Shown here: in pieces, positions 33,513 through 43,626 of the stretch | Numbering within the stretch: the stretch's first letter is position 1 | Layout: each line of letters starts with the position of its first letter | NCBI GenBank assembly: GCA_946406115.1 | Contig: OX291562.1 | Location: 4,432,001 to 4,496,000, forward strand | Direction: 5' to 3' | From: Apoda limacodes | Lineage: Eukaryota > Arthropoda > Insecta > Lepidoptera > Limacodidae | DNA: 64,000 bases | The notes under the pieces: model-generated | What the model saw: the letters and a program-made list of their open reading frames with translations, nothing else | Told to the model about the DNA's origin: nothing | The model's database searches: none | Translations under genes and position numbers: made by a program

Positions 33513-34010
33513 ACAGAATTATAGTCTTTTATAGTTTGGCTGATTGCCCCCTACTATGGAAACAAAATCATAGATGTATCCACGTCAAACCCGCACTGTG
33601 CTACATCCATGGCCGTGACGGAAATTGTTTTGACGGAAAACTCAATCCGCCGATCATCAAAATATTAACGCGCCATAACGAAGTTCGTTGCAAAAAAACA
33701 AAATTCGGTACGTGGTTCAACCTCGAAAAACGTTAAACACGATTAATAACTTGTGTTCTATAGAAAAAAAATCTAAACTAACCGCTTTTCTCTGTTTTTT
33801 TTAAACTGTTGGCAAAGAAAACTTCAGAGTTCTCAGTGGTATTAGTTTACAACTTTATTAAAGCATAGCCGTGATAGTGCTTTAGACCCTGAGAAAAAGC
33901 ATTTTTTTCATAACAATGATGTATAATAAACTACGATTTATTTCATGTATTTAAATAAAAATCTCAGTGAATTGAGATGTAGCTGCTTAAGTTTTTGCCT
34001 TTTAACACAA
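33513..34010. other. Spacer with one unassigned 66-codon frame
   Basis: A plus-strand frame at 33536-33736 (begins MADCPLLWKQNHRC) has several Cys and basic residues but no family resemblance I can name. It could be a transposon relic. No splice context or start context supports a gene. Confidence 0.35.
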
Positions 34011-34169
34011 TTTTGACGTGACAACGTCTTATAAATTGGTTTGCCGGGTGACACTTCAAGAAACTGCGTTACGCTCCGCTCACGTTATGCGCTCACAATG
34101 AGAGCGAGTGAGAGGCACGCGCCCGCCTAAGAGCGAGAGAGACAGACATAAAATCATTGTCACGTAAAA
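34011..34169 (-). mobile_element. MITE-2 copy (minus)
   Basis: The left end TTTTGACGTGACAACG and right end CATTGTCACGTAAAAC are an imperfect inverted repeat. The interior is the reverse of the copy at 9572-9781, minus its outer GTGTCGGACAACCGTCCGG part. Confidence 0.75.
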
Positions 34170-35661
34170 CTTTCGCCCGTATACCGACTTTACAGGCAAC
34201 CAGTTTTTTTCTTTATCACTAAATACATACGCGTATTTTCACCCTCCCTGGTTTAATTTTCTATTTCCATGTCGAAGTTTAAATATCAGAAATGTTTATG
34301 CATGTACATACTTGTTTTCAATAAAAACCCTATTTCAGTACGCATTCTATGTGAATTGACTCATTTGTCATGTATATCTGTCCTAGCTCCCACGTCCCAC
34401 GCCCAGTGGGCTTGAGCCGAGTTTTGTTATATGACAGATGACTAATGGTTTGCCAGCACGTAATAATTGGACTCTCATTTTCTAACGGTAAAATGTGTCA
34501 GATTTTTTATTGTGGAAACAGAATCCAAGCATGCTAATTTAACAATACAATTGTGAAAGTAATACTACTTGTATGTTTGCTGGATTTACACAGCAACTGC
34601 TAAACTTAAATGAAAGTACCGGGAGGACCGAGCTTGCTCGTTTTTTTTTTTTAACAACGCTATCTACTGTCAAACTGCTTTAGTGTTTCTGTATCGGTTA
34701 AAATAATAGTACGCCACTATTCGCCAATAAATGTCAGGAAGTAATTTTTTTTAGTTTATCTTTGCCTGAAAACACGAATAAAACGACGTTTTCTAAAAAT
34801 GAAACCTAGCTAGATTGCTCGTTTAAATGTATTAGATTTGTCAGGTAAGTAGCATGAAATTTAAAGAGATTTAATAATGAAAAATGTGTTTCTGTATGTA
34901 TGTATATTCATAGTGTGCCTTGTTATTCTATAAAGATTTGCCTATTTCTAAAATTGATACACTAGTCACTAATTTAATTAAATTATGGTCAAAGATTTCC
35001 ATGGGAAGCCAAAAGACAATATTTGAATTTGTCTAACATCTAATCTAATATCTAACAGATTCTTATATATACATTTATGACTGTATTTAAGTAAATATTG
35101 CTATACACCCACAAACGGAGCTGCCGTACTTAACGTTATGATCTCCGATCTTTGTCTGTCTGTACTTATTGTAATATTTGATAAACTAATTCTTGTTAGC
35201 CGCAGCAGATAGCTATTACAGTTTTTAACAGGGGCAGAATTTATTTAGTTTTTTGGTGAGTACAAATGGAATCGACCTATAGGAGGGAATGATTGTCTTC
35301 GATAGCCTCTTAGGTAAGTCAGGCCATGCCTTACCTACTAGCACTACATTTTAAGTAGGAACCTATTGCCGCAAGACTCGATGACGTTGCAATCGATGAT
35401 CAACTATTTTAAAAAAACGCAAAGGTTGGAATTCTGCTATAAAGCTAAGAAAACCATATAATTAAATAATTAACGCTTTGGTGAGGTATGTTTACAAACT
35501 ACAAGTATAGATTCATCCTCCTGCTGGCTTAAGGGTGCTTTTACCGGTTGGCTCTATCCCTCCCACTCCGCATCCTAGACTGAAATGTCCTACACAACGG
35601 GTCCTATCTACGCCGTCTTACTTGTGTCTTGTGCAGAGGTAATAGACACACATGAGAATGC
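34170..35661. other. AT-rich spacer
   Basis: No gene or known repeat recognised. A T run at 34642-34652. Confidence 0.5.
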
Positions 35662-35940
35662 CGTGAGATGGATGGGACAGTACTAAAATCAGTCACTTAT
35701 GCGGACTGGAAACGCCGAATACCTTCCAGTGGTGGAAGACCCTCTGTTTCTTCAATTACCACCTTTTTGAACGCTTGGCTATTCCTGCCCACAGTTTTGA
35801 GCACTCTACAGAAGCCATTGACCGTTATTTCATATGTGACTCTTTCCTTGAGTCCTTGCAGTGGAACACTGGGTGGTAAGACGCTGGAACGGAACGAAAA
35901 TTTATATTTCTGGACATCTCAACCCTATAAACCTGAACCT
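35662..35940 (-). other. Unassigned coding-like segment
   Basis: Both strands are open here. The minus strand between about 35893 and 35700 reads without stops and gives, in part, LKERVTYEITVNGFCRVLKT and EETEGLPPLEGIRRFQSA. A pyrimidine tract with TTCCGTTCCAG precedes it (plus 35882-35892) and could be a splice acceptor, but I see no convincing donor. Composition is less AT-rich than the surroundings. I do not recognise it; it may be an exon, a pseudogene or retroelement debris. Confidence 0.3.
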
Positions 35941-35941
35941 G

Positions 35942-36052
35942 CTTCCGGTACCAGACAACAGATACAAATACTAACCTAGTTTTTTGTAAAAGCAGATATA
36001 CATACATATACATAGAAAAACATTCACACTCAAGACAAACACAAATGTTCAT
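35942..36052 (-). mobile_element. SINE-1 fragment (minus)
   Basis: Minus strand has ACATTTGTGTTTGTCTTGAG and TGTATCTGTTGTCTGGTACC, the body and tail of SINE-1. The tRNA-like head is missing. Confidence 0.6.
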
Positions 36053-36439
36053 CAAATAAATGTCAAACCTCATCCTCATAATCAACCCCACTTCCCCTGC
36101 CTTACAGGCAGATTGAGGTACGAGGGAGACATTCTTATAGGAATTACCTACACAGAGACAAGATAGTAGCCATATACCATGCTTAGCTCATTATATACAT
36201 AATCGAACTTGTAGCTAAATTGTAATAGCTTGATGGAATTATGAGCAAACAAATTATACATATACATCATCACGCCTGATCCACACGCATCAATGCTTTC
36301 ATACACATTCGACAGTTCAAAGTACTCTTAAGGCCTTTTCTGAGAACGGACTTATGCATGTACGTTTTTATTTCACAAAAGGGCGTAACCAGTGGCTGTA
36401 TAGACATTGCACGTACTTCATAATGTGGGAAACAGCCAT
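36053..36439. other. Spacer
   Basis: Nothing recognised. Confidence 0.45.
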
Positions 36440-36728
36440 TGCTTTAAATCATCATCATATCAGCTTATATTGGTCCACTGCTGGACATAAGCCTCCTCTA
36501 TGGCGCGCCATTTCTCCCGGTCCTTTCGCATCCAGCAACCACCAGCCACCTTTTAAGGTCATCGGTCCACCGGGCTGGAAGGCGTCCCACGCTTAGCCTT
36601 CCCATACGTGGTCTCCACTCCAGGACACGTCTGCTCCATCCATCATCGGTCTTCCAACAGCACTTCAGCTTGCTAATTAGCTTTAAATCAACAATGAAAT
36701 AATGGTGCCTAAAGTCCAAGTGTTTCAA
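36440..36728 (-). pseudogene. RTE-like LINE fragment (LINE-C), RT C-terminus (minus)
   Basis: Minus-strand frame 36728-36498 includes ISKLKCCWKTDDGW, SRRVLEWRPRMGRLSVGRL and PARWTDDLKRWLVVAGCE, matching the LINE-C C-terminal signature with an internal deletion after KLKC. The 3' end lies on the left (TATTGGTCCACTGCTGGAC near 36468). Non-functional. Confidence 0.75.
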
Positions 36729-37669
36729 GTGTAGTCTCGTTAGTTATTCTAGTACATTACAATGTTGTTTTAGCTCACTCACTTAATGGACCGATATCAT
36801 TGTCATCATATTATACATACGGATAGAAGCTTTTAGGTAGATAGAAAATTACGACAGCTCGCTGTCCACATTACAGTTCTCGTTCGAACCGAATTGCAGA
36901 CTCTTTAAAATCTAATTGCTTTCTTTTTGCAAATCTCCTGACAAGCCTAGAAGCATCATACGAAGGTTCCTGAATTAGTATTTAGTATAAGTACAACCCT
37001 TTGATAATAGGTGGCGCGTCAGTCGTATTAACAAAGACGAAACAACGTTCGCCTGGTCCATAATTGTTCAACTCGGACAAAGTCAGGGTGGGTCACAATT
37101 TTAGTGAAAGTACAAAAGTGAAAATTAAATACAATTTATTATAATCTTTTTTTACATTTGTCTCAGATTCTTTTACTTTTCACATGATTCATCGAATTAA
37201 TTAATTACGTCTGCTTAATTCAATTGTTGTTTTAGACTTAAAATTTGTAGAATAAACATAGTTAATCTCAATTTAGCTAAACTCCAATTTCAGAGTCATT
37301 CGATTAAACAAACCCAACAAAAGAATAATAATTTTCAGTCTTTCGAATGAATTCTTTGTTTGGGAAGGAGTCTTCGAATAACTTAGAATGTCTTTTTAGA
37401 AAGGTTTTGTAAGTTTTGTATTTATAGTAGAAAATTTAATCTATTAATGAAAAAATTCCATTAAAATCGGAAACTTTATTTGAAATGAAAGACAAGTTGT
37501 TTTCTAATGTTTAAAGTTATACAAAATGAATCCAACACTTTCCTTAAGTTTTACCTATGACATTACTTCCCAGAATTCGTTTCTTATCAGCGACACTATC
37601 GGATGGTGCCTGTTTTTTTTTTCAAAATAAACGGGTTCGATTTCTGGCTAGGATTATTCATTTTTCAAA
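36729..37669. other. AT-rich spacer
   Basis: No gene seen. Confidence 0.5.
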
Positions 37670-37918
37670 ACACCAATGATGCAGTTTTAGTTTTCATCAA
37701 AATCCGGGCCTGAGACTGCTTTGCGTACTCAAAAACTTTCGCTATTCCTCATTATTTCGGATTTGTCCCTGCACGGCCACTTGGAAAATTCACTCTGCAT
37801 ATCTAAAGAGCCCCTCTAAAAATAATAAAACTACGTTAAAAAAAAAACTGATGGCAAACGATCCTCCAGGTCTCAAAATGGACCTATTACAATAACTTCC
37901 CCCAAGGGAAGTTAAAAA
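37670..37918 (+). repeat. Dispersed repeat with terminal hairpin
   Basis: TTTTAGTTTTCATCAAAATC and TATTTCGGATTTGTCC match a diverged copy near 50335-50460. The right part (GATGGCAAACGATCCTCCAG, then AACTTCCCCCAAGGGAAGTT) matches 42170-42262. The right end is a perfect 8-bp stem hairpin. Confidence 0.6.
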
Positions 37919-38204
37919 TCACGATAGTTAAGCTTTGTATATACTACCAACGAAATTTACTTTGCATAAAATCGGTTCATAAGTTTTTTAGATATCCGTA
38001 AAAAATGTTAGAAGTTTTAGGTTATACCTATACTGAAGTCACACAAGTTTTACAATAGAAACCAAAGCTAAACAAAAGCAGTCAAAAATATCGAATCAAA
38101 AAAGCTGAAAATCGCAACAAACATAGGTACTTACTCGTTATTTATGAAATTGTTATGTTATTTGAAAAATGTTAAGCAAATCATATGAAATAATAAACCC
38201 AAAA

Positions 38205-38478
38205 AAATCGGCCAAGTGCGAGTCGGACTCGCGCACGAAGGGTTCCGTTCCGTCTACCTGTTGCCGATATCAATATCAAACAAAAAAAACGTTTGTTGTA
38301 TAGGAGCCCCCTTAAATATTTGTTTTATTCTATTTTTTAGTATTTGTTGTTATAGCTACAACAGAAATACATCTTCTGTGCAAATTTCAACTGTCTATCT
38401 ATCATGGTTCATGAGATACAGCCTGGTGACGGACGGACGGACAGTCCCGTTTCTTACCCTTTGGGTACGGAGCCCTAA
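38205..38478 (+). repeat. GGTTCCGTA dispersed repeat, compact copy
   Basis: Head CGGCCAAGTGCGAGTCGGAC and GGGTTCCGT, body AACGTTTGTTGTATAGGAG, (GGAC)n at 38431-38443, tail TTTGGGTACGGAGCCCTAA. Confidence 0.85.
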
Positions 38479-38934
38479 AAACAGACAAAAAAGCATTGCA
38501 ATGAAGTTTTGTAAGTGACAACACGGTTCCGGATAACCTATAGGATAGATCGTGGGTTAGCCGCGAGCAATGGTGAAATACTTTGGACAATAGCGTACGT
38601 TTTCAAAATTAAAAGAGATTTACAAAACCATAAGTTCTTTCTCAAACAGCATGATATAATAAAAGTTGTAATAAGCTTCCATACAGGGCAAGCAGATAAA
38701 TCATATTTCTTTCGCTCAGGAATTGTAAATACACTCCCGAACACATCTATCTGCTCACCTTCTGTTTTATTTAGGTTTTGATCGCCCATAGCTAAAAATA
38801 AATGTTAGAATGAGCAAAAAGTTTTTATGAAGCTGGTTCATTTTGTCATCTTTTTCGTATGCTATTGTTTAAAAATCAAATTCAGAATACTGAACAAGAG
38901 TCGCAGTAATTAAGTCGAGTATATCCGCTTGGAT
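38479..38934. other. Spacer
   Basis: Two antisense frames of about 85 codons (38515-38789) have no motif. No gene called. Confidence 0.45.
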
Positions 38935-39195
38935 GAAGATTGAGACTAGTGCTGGACTTTTGAAGAACAAAGTTTATTCAGCACATCTACGACAGATTTC
39001 ATGCGATTAGCCATACTGTTAATCAGTTTCACTATGAAATTCTGAACAATAATCATTATTCTCTTCTATGCCCGTTTTTAGTTGCTGTTTAGTCTGTGGA
39101 GCTGGCTGGCAATCTAGAACACACATCTTTGACTCGTCCCAAGTGTTCAAGGGGGTTCATGTCCGGGCTTCTTGCTGGTCAGTACATTTATGTTG
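38935..39195 (-). pseudogene. Tc1-like transposase C-terminal relic
   Basis: Minus strand near 39170-39130 gives PARSPDMNPLEHLGRVKDV, the conserved 'W.(A/P)(R/Q)SPD.NPIEH.W' box around the third catalytic residue of Tc1 transposases. Near 39050-38955, in another frame, it gives VQNFIVKLINSMANRMKSVV, matching the family's C-terminal 'IP..FI..LI.SM..R...V'. Frameshifts and stops intervene. It lies 180 bp from the intact element but is a different Tc1 lineage. Confidence 0.65.
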
Positions 39196-39374
39196 GCGAT
39201 CAAAACTTAAAACACAGGGTACAGTTTATTGTAAATGCGAAAAATCTGTTATGAATATTTTTTGCTAAAGCCGAAGGCGAGGGTTAACTGTCTGCACGAG
39301 TCCAAAAGACAGTCTCGCACATCATTAATCAATTTTGACAGTATTTTTCTCTACTTGGTAAAGCAAAAGTGCTA

Positions 39375-39402
39375 TACTCTATCCACCGAAACGAGTTAAT
39401 AG
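39375..39402 (+). repeat. Left terminal inverted repeat (28 bp)
   Basis: Begins TACTCTATCCACCG, ends GAGTTAATAG. Identical to the inverse of 41458-41485. Confidence 0.95.
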
Positions 39403-39482
39403 AGCATTGTCTCTGTCGCACAATCCCTTACAAAAGATAAGGACACAAAAAGGTGAGTGGGCGTCAACTATACTGATAAAAA

Positions 39483-39497
39483 GTTAAGGTGTGTTCA
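39483..39497 (+). promoter_or_regulatory. Subterminal inverted repeat, left
   Basis: GTTAAGGTGTGTTCA, inverse of 41403-41418 except for one extra C there. Probably a second transposase-binding site (inference from IR/DR-type elements). Confidence 0.6.
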
Positions 39498-39646
39498 TAT
39501 GCGATGATTTTGTGCGCTCAATAGTAAGCACTAAAACCACTTAAGTATTTTGTATTGAACTTAGAGAAAGAAAGAAAAATATTAAGACAATGTTTTAAAA
39601 TAAAATTATGTATATTTAAATAGTTTAACATATACAATTAATTAAA

Positions 39647-41185
39647 TTATTCCGACGTATCACTACTGTCGCTGTCACTTCCCACGTTTATTATGAATGT
39701 TTCGGTCATTGTTTCCACATTTCTGTCCATGGCATTCATTTTCGGTTCTACTATCTCTTCGACATGTTTTATGCATTTTTTCCATTTTGCAGCGTCAATA
39801 TTTTGAATTGAGTTGTTTAATAACATTTTTAATTCTGCCATCTTGTATGTTTTGTTGCGGGATGCGACATGTCCTTTAACTTGAGCCCAGATCAACTCTA
39901 TCGGATTTAATTCGCAGTGATACGGCGGAAGTCGTACCACAGTTTTATTTTTAGCTTTCGCCATTTCGTCTACGACACGCGCCTCGTACTGCTCCTTATG
40001 ATTTTTTACGATATTCAGTAGCTCTCGTTTTAATAAATCATCCTGAAAGGGGATTTGTTTTTCTTTCAACCAATTAATTATCTCTTGTTTTTTATTTTTT
40101 TCAGTCGGAATTTGCTCTACTTTTCTTGAGTGGTACGAAGCGTTGTCCATTACAATAATACAATTATCATGTAACTTTTCAAGAATATTTTTGAACCAAT
40201 TCTCAAACACTTCGGCATTCATATCTTGATGGTAATCTCCTTGCTTTTTTGACTCGAACACGTGTAAGCCCCCTTCTACAAATCCATCATCACTTCCAAT
40301 ATGAGTAATTATTAACCTTTTTCCTTTTCCTGGAACAATAAAAAATTGTATTGAATGATCTGATACAAAGTTAACGCTCACACAGTTTAAGATAACATAA
40401 CAAACAATAAGTGCCGCCAATTAAGGATCGCTCAGGTACATTCAAACCTTTTCAAAGAATTGCATTAATGACAAAGACAGTTTTAACAATGGAATTATGT
40501 TAAAGAACTTACCGGAAGGATTTTTTAATCCAGTTGTCAGGCCATCAAGGAATGCGTCGCGTTTATTTTTCACATTTGTATCAGTCCATACGTTTGTAGT
40601 AGTATGGCCTTCATTGAGCCAAGTCTCATCCAAATAATATATTTTTTTCTTTTCTTCTCTTGCCATTTTCATTGTCCGCAAATAATTCCTCCGCCAAAAA
40701 AATATGTCGTCACGATCAATCAATAAGCTGTTCCTGCATCTTTTAATGTACCTAAATCCAATCATTTTAAGGATTTTATGAAGTGTTGATCTTTTGAATG
40801 TCCCCAAAGTACCATCTTCATTTATTGAATTCATTATTTTGTCCAATGTCGGTATCTCATTTCGGGAAAATAAATCGTGAACTTTTCTTCTTATAGCACA
40901 TTTAGTTAAGTCGTCGATTGTGTCTACAATGAAAGTACGTTTTCTTGTTTTTTTGGGTGAATTTAAAACATTTTTAGTTTCTTTCTCTTTCAGAATTCTA
41001 TAGATGGACATCCAATGAACACCCATAGATGATGCAACAGCTTTCATGACGTCATTGTTTGAAGGGGATTCCATGGAACTCCTCATAGATTGATACATGT
41101 TCCATATCATTGTTTTTTCAGTCGAGGAAAAGGCTCGTCGTCGCCTTTTTTCCACAGAGTTACCTCCATGTAAACTGTCGGCCAT
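39647..41185 (-). CDS. DD82E transposase, two exons
   Basis: Cut-and-paste transposase of the IS630-Tc1-mariner superfamily. Exon 1 is 41185-40513, exon 2 is 40329-39647; spliced product 451 aa. I chose the ATG at 41185 (GAG ATG G, a good Kozak match; product starts MADSLHGG). N-terminal region: basic RRRRAFS and a helix-turn-helix (about residues 15-70), a second helix-turn-helix-like block (about 91-150). Catalytic core: D186 in YYLDETWLN, D286 in IVMDNASYHS, E369 in LPPYHCELNPIELIW. There are 82 residues between D286 and E369. The C-terminus is acidic (SDSDSSDTSE). Without splicing, the frame closes after 247 aa and lacks D286 and E369. No inactivating mutation seen. The assignment to the superfamily is firm; the DD82E subgroup rests on my residue count. 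Confidence 0.9.
40330..40512 (-). other. Intron in the transposase gene (183 bp, phase 1)
   Basis: Donor TCCG|GTAAGTTC and acceptor TTTTTTATTGTTCCAG|GAAAAGG on the minus strand are near-perfect consensus sites. Splicing joins NPSG to KGKRLIITHIG in frame. The intron is a multiple of three but contains in-frame stops. Confidence 0.85.
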
Positions 41186-41402
41186 CTCACTTAGGCAAAT
41201 CGACAGTAAACTCAAAAAGTCCGTTATACAAGCGCCAAGTCTTTAGGAATGCAATCAATCACAAAGCCGGGTCACACGTAACAAAATTATCCAGAGTCCA
41301 AATAACAAGCCGAGTCAAAAAATAAAATAATAGATTGCACTAGCACAGTGAGCACGTCTGAACAGTACGAGTCGCACGAACAAACTAAAAAAACTCGCGC
41401 TG

Positions 41403-41418
41403 TGAACACAGCCTTAAC
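41403..41418 (-). promoter_or_regulatory. Subterminal inverted repeat, right
   Basis: On the minus strand GTTAAGGCTGTGTTCA. Lies upstream of the transposase start and could also affect its promoter. Confidence 0.6.
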
Positions 41419-41457
41419 GTCATTGTTCGACCAATCACATGCCAGTTCATTTTTCCC

Positions 41458-41485
41458 CTATTAACTCGTTTCGGTGGATAGAGTA
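41458..41485 (-). repeat. Right terminal inverted repeat (28 bp)
   Basis: Exact inverse of 39375-39402, flanked by TA at 41486-41487. Confidence 0.95.
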
Positions 41486-41527
41486 TAGTGCATAATCGTC
41501 AATTTTCCTCACGCAAAAAATTTACCT

Positions 41528-41737
41528 AAAAAAAATTAGTGTCGGACAACCGTCCGGAATCGTGACAACTTGTGCCTTTCACTTTTTATGTCTGTCTCTC
41601 TCGCTCTTAGGCGGGCTAACCATGCCGCGTGCTTCTCACTCGCTCTCATTGTGAGCGCATAACGTGAGCGGAGCGTAACGCAGTTTCTTGAAGTGTCACC
41701 CGGCAAACCAATTTATAAGACGTTGTCACGTCAAAAA
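41528..41737 (+). mobile_element. MITE-2 copy
   Basis: Nearly identical to 9572-9781 (GTGTCGGACAACCGTCCGGA to ACGTTGTCACGTC). Sits 42 bp outside the right end of the DD82E transposon. Confidence 0.8.
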
Positions 41738-42318
41738 ATATTTTTTTAACAACTGCATTAAAAAATAATTTTAATGTCACACAAATGATATATTAGACAC
41801 AGGAGCGAAGTGAAGTTAAAGATAATTCGAAAGAGCCGTTCAGTATGATTTATGAGACGTAATTATGACCGCATAAGGCTGGTTTCAGCCATCAAGATGT
41901 GACGGATCATTACCATCACAAGTAGTTAAATGTAAATGGTTGGCATTAAAAATTACAACTGATGTCTGTAAGGTCGGTTACCGTCCTGTGTTGTTAAAGC
42001 GTCGTAGCGTGCCTTTTACAAACAACTTTTGAAATTATTTATGACATTCACTGATAAAACACAATAAAATATTAAAGACATTAAAATAGGTCTTGTGATA
42101 ATGACACAGACGTATCTAAAAGGTACACACACACACACACACACTCACACACAGAGATCACTCTGAAAATGATGGCAAACGATTCTCGAGGACCAAAAAA
42201 AATGCAAATTTAGCAATTTTGGTTTTCGGACCTATTATAATAACTTCCCTCAAGAGAAGTTAATAGTACCACAGACCGCCAATTGAAGCAGAAAACTTTT
42301 TTATTCACGAATATTTTT
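41738..42318. other. Spacer with MITE relic, (AC)n and a hairpin repeat
   Basis: 41998-42070 is a degraded half of the fold-back MITE (GCGTCGTAGCGTGCC, TTTATGACATTCACTGAT). An (AC)n run lies at 42126-42153. 42170-42262 is the right part of the hairpin repeat seen at 37.8 kb. Confidence 0.5.
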
Positions 42319-42676
42319 TTGAAGTGAAAACTTCTTTAGCGGCGTTGTGCACTTTTTTTGGTATGGGTAAAAAAGATAAACTCGCGTCAGGTCACGTGTC
42401 CTAATCGTGGAAATTCGTAAGACGGAAACCGTAATGCCACGCCTATTATAATTATTATTTTTAGTATTCGCGATTATGAGTAGTACAGGGAGGTTGGATA
42501 TGGAATTTTAATTCTATGACAGATTGCGATGTCAAATATACTACGTCAAAAAAGTAAATAAACAAACATTATTATTTCTTGACAATGTCAAAGACATGTC
42601 TTGTGACATATTTGAGTGTTAAGCGCGAATCATGTGTAAAGGTTTTCACTTCTGCCGGCACTCCCGGAGTGCAACT
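42319..42676 (+). mobile_element. Helentron-like non-autonomous element, copy 1
   Basis: Starts TTGAAGTGAAAACTTC and ends GTTTTCACTTCTGCCGG, GCACTCCCGGAGTGC, AACT, then a T run. The subterminal inverted repeat GAAGTGAAAAC sits close to both ends, and a 7-bp perfect hairpin (GCACTCC c GGAGTGC) sits at one end only, next to a T homopolymer. That layout resembles Helentron-associated elements. It is about 97% identical to 62103-62456 in reverse. No coding sequence. The class is an inference. Confidence 0.6.
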
Positions 42677-42687
42677 TTTTTTTTCAT

Positions 42688-43444
42688 CTATAAATACCAA
42701 CAAACAGTGCGTTAATACATTGTAACAACCTAATCAAGCCGAAACAACTTCTATAAATACCAACAAACAGGGCGTTAATACATTGTAACAACCTAATCAA
42801 GCCGAAACAACTTCTATAAATACCCACAAACAGGGCGTTAATACATTGTAACAACCTAATCAAGCCGAAACAACTTCTATAAATACCCACAAACAGGGCG
42901 TTAATACATTGTAACAACCTAATCAAGCCGAAACAACTTCTATAAATACCAACAAACAGTGCGTTAATACATTGTAACAACCTAATCAAGCCGAAACAAC
43001 TTCTATAAATACCAACAAACAGGGCGTTTATACATTGTAACAACCTAATCAAGCCGAAACAACTTCTATAAATACCAACAAACAGAGCGTTTATACATTG
43101 TAACAACCTAATCAAGCCGAAACAACTTCTATAAATACCAACAAACAGGACGTTAATACATTGTAACAACCTAATCAAGCCGAAACAACTTCTATAAATA
43201 CCAACAAACAGTGCGTTAATACATTGTTACAAACTAATCAAGCCGAAACAACTTCTATAAATACCAACAAACAGGGCGTTAATACATTGTAACAACCTAA
43301 TCAAGCCGAAACAACTTCTATAAATACCCACAAACAGGGCGTTAATACATTGTAACAACGTAATCAAGCCGAAACAACTTCTATAAATACCAACAAACAG
43401 GGCGTTTATACATTGTAACAACCTAATCAAGCCGAAACAACTTC
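42688..43444 (+). repeat. 63-bp minisatellite, 12 units
   Basis: Twelve head-to-tail 63-bp units from TCTATAAATACCAACAAAC to AAGCCGAAACAACT, differing at only a few positions (for example CAGGGCG/CAGTGCG, CCAACA/CCCACA). Each unit contains TATAAATA on the plus strand. It abuts the T run of the Helentron-like element. Since 63 is divisible by three, the minus strand stays open for long stretches; that is not a gene. Confidence 0.95.
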
Positions 43445-43626
43445 TCTTTGTTTAAAAATTTAAATTTTGCGCCAAAACGTTTTACAAATTTAAAACTATT
43501 TCATAACATTTTTGTAGTCAACACAGTAAATACATAAAATACAAGTTATTTTAGGTATCTAGTTGAATATCAAATAGACGGCAATTTACCAATGGAGCTT
43601 ACTTGAAACCTTTACCATCAGCCATC
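43445..43626. other. AT-rich spacer
   Basis: Nothing recognised. Confidence 0.5.

Larger units (their letters stand above)
39375..41485 (-). mobile_element. Apparently intact DD82E Tc1/mariner-superfamily DNA transposon
   Basis: A 2111-bp element. Perfect 28-bp terminal inverted repeats (39375-39402 and 41458-41485, starting TACTCTATCCACCGAAACG) are bounded by TA on both sides (39373-39374, 41486-41487), the target preference of Tc1/mariner. A subterminal inverted repeat (GTTAAGG.TGTGTTCA) lies about 80-110 bp inside each end. A single transposase gene on the minus strand has no stop or frameshift apart from one intron. The perfect ends and open frame suggest recent transposition. The catalytic spacing (82 residues between the second Asp and the Glu) fits the DD82E group, described under the name Sailor. 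Confidence 0.9.

Noticed and set aside
42684..43430. Minus-strand frames of 164 and 67 codons with a 21-residue repeat (..RLLQCINALFVGIYRSCFG..)
   Set aside because: Created by the 63-bp minisatellite, whose period is a multiple of three. One unit carries a stop, there is no start or splice context, and no domain is seen.
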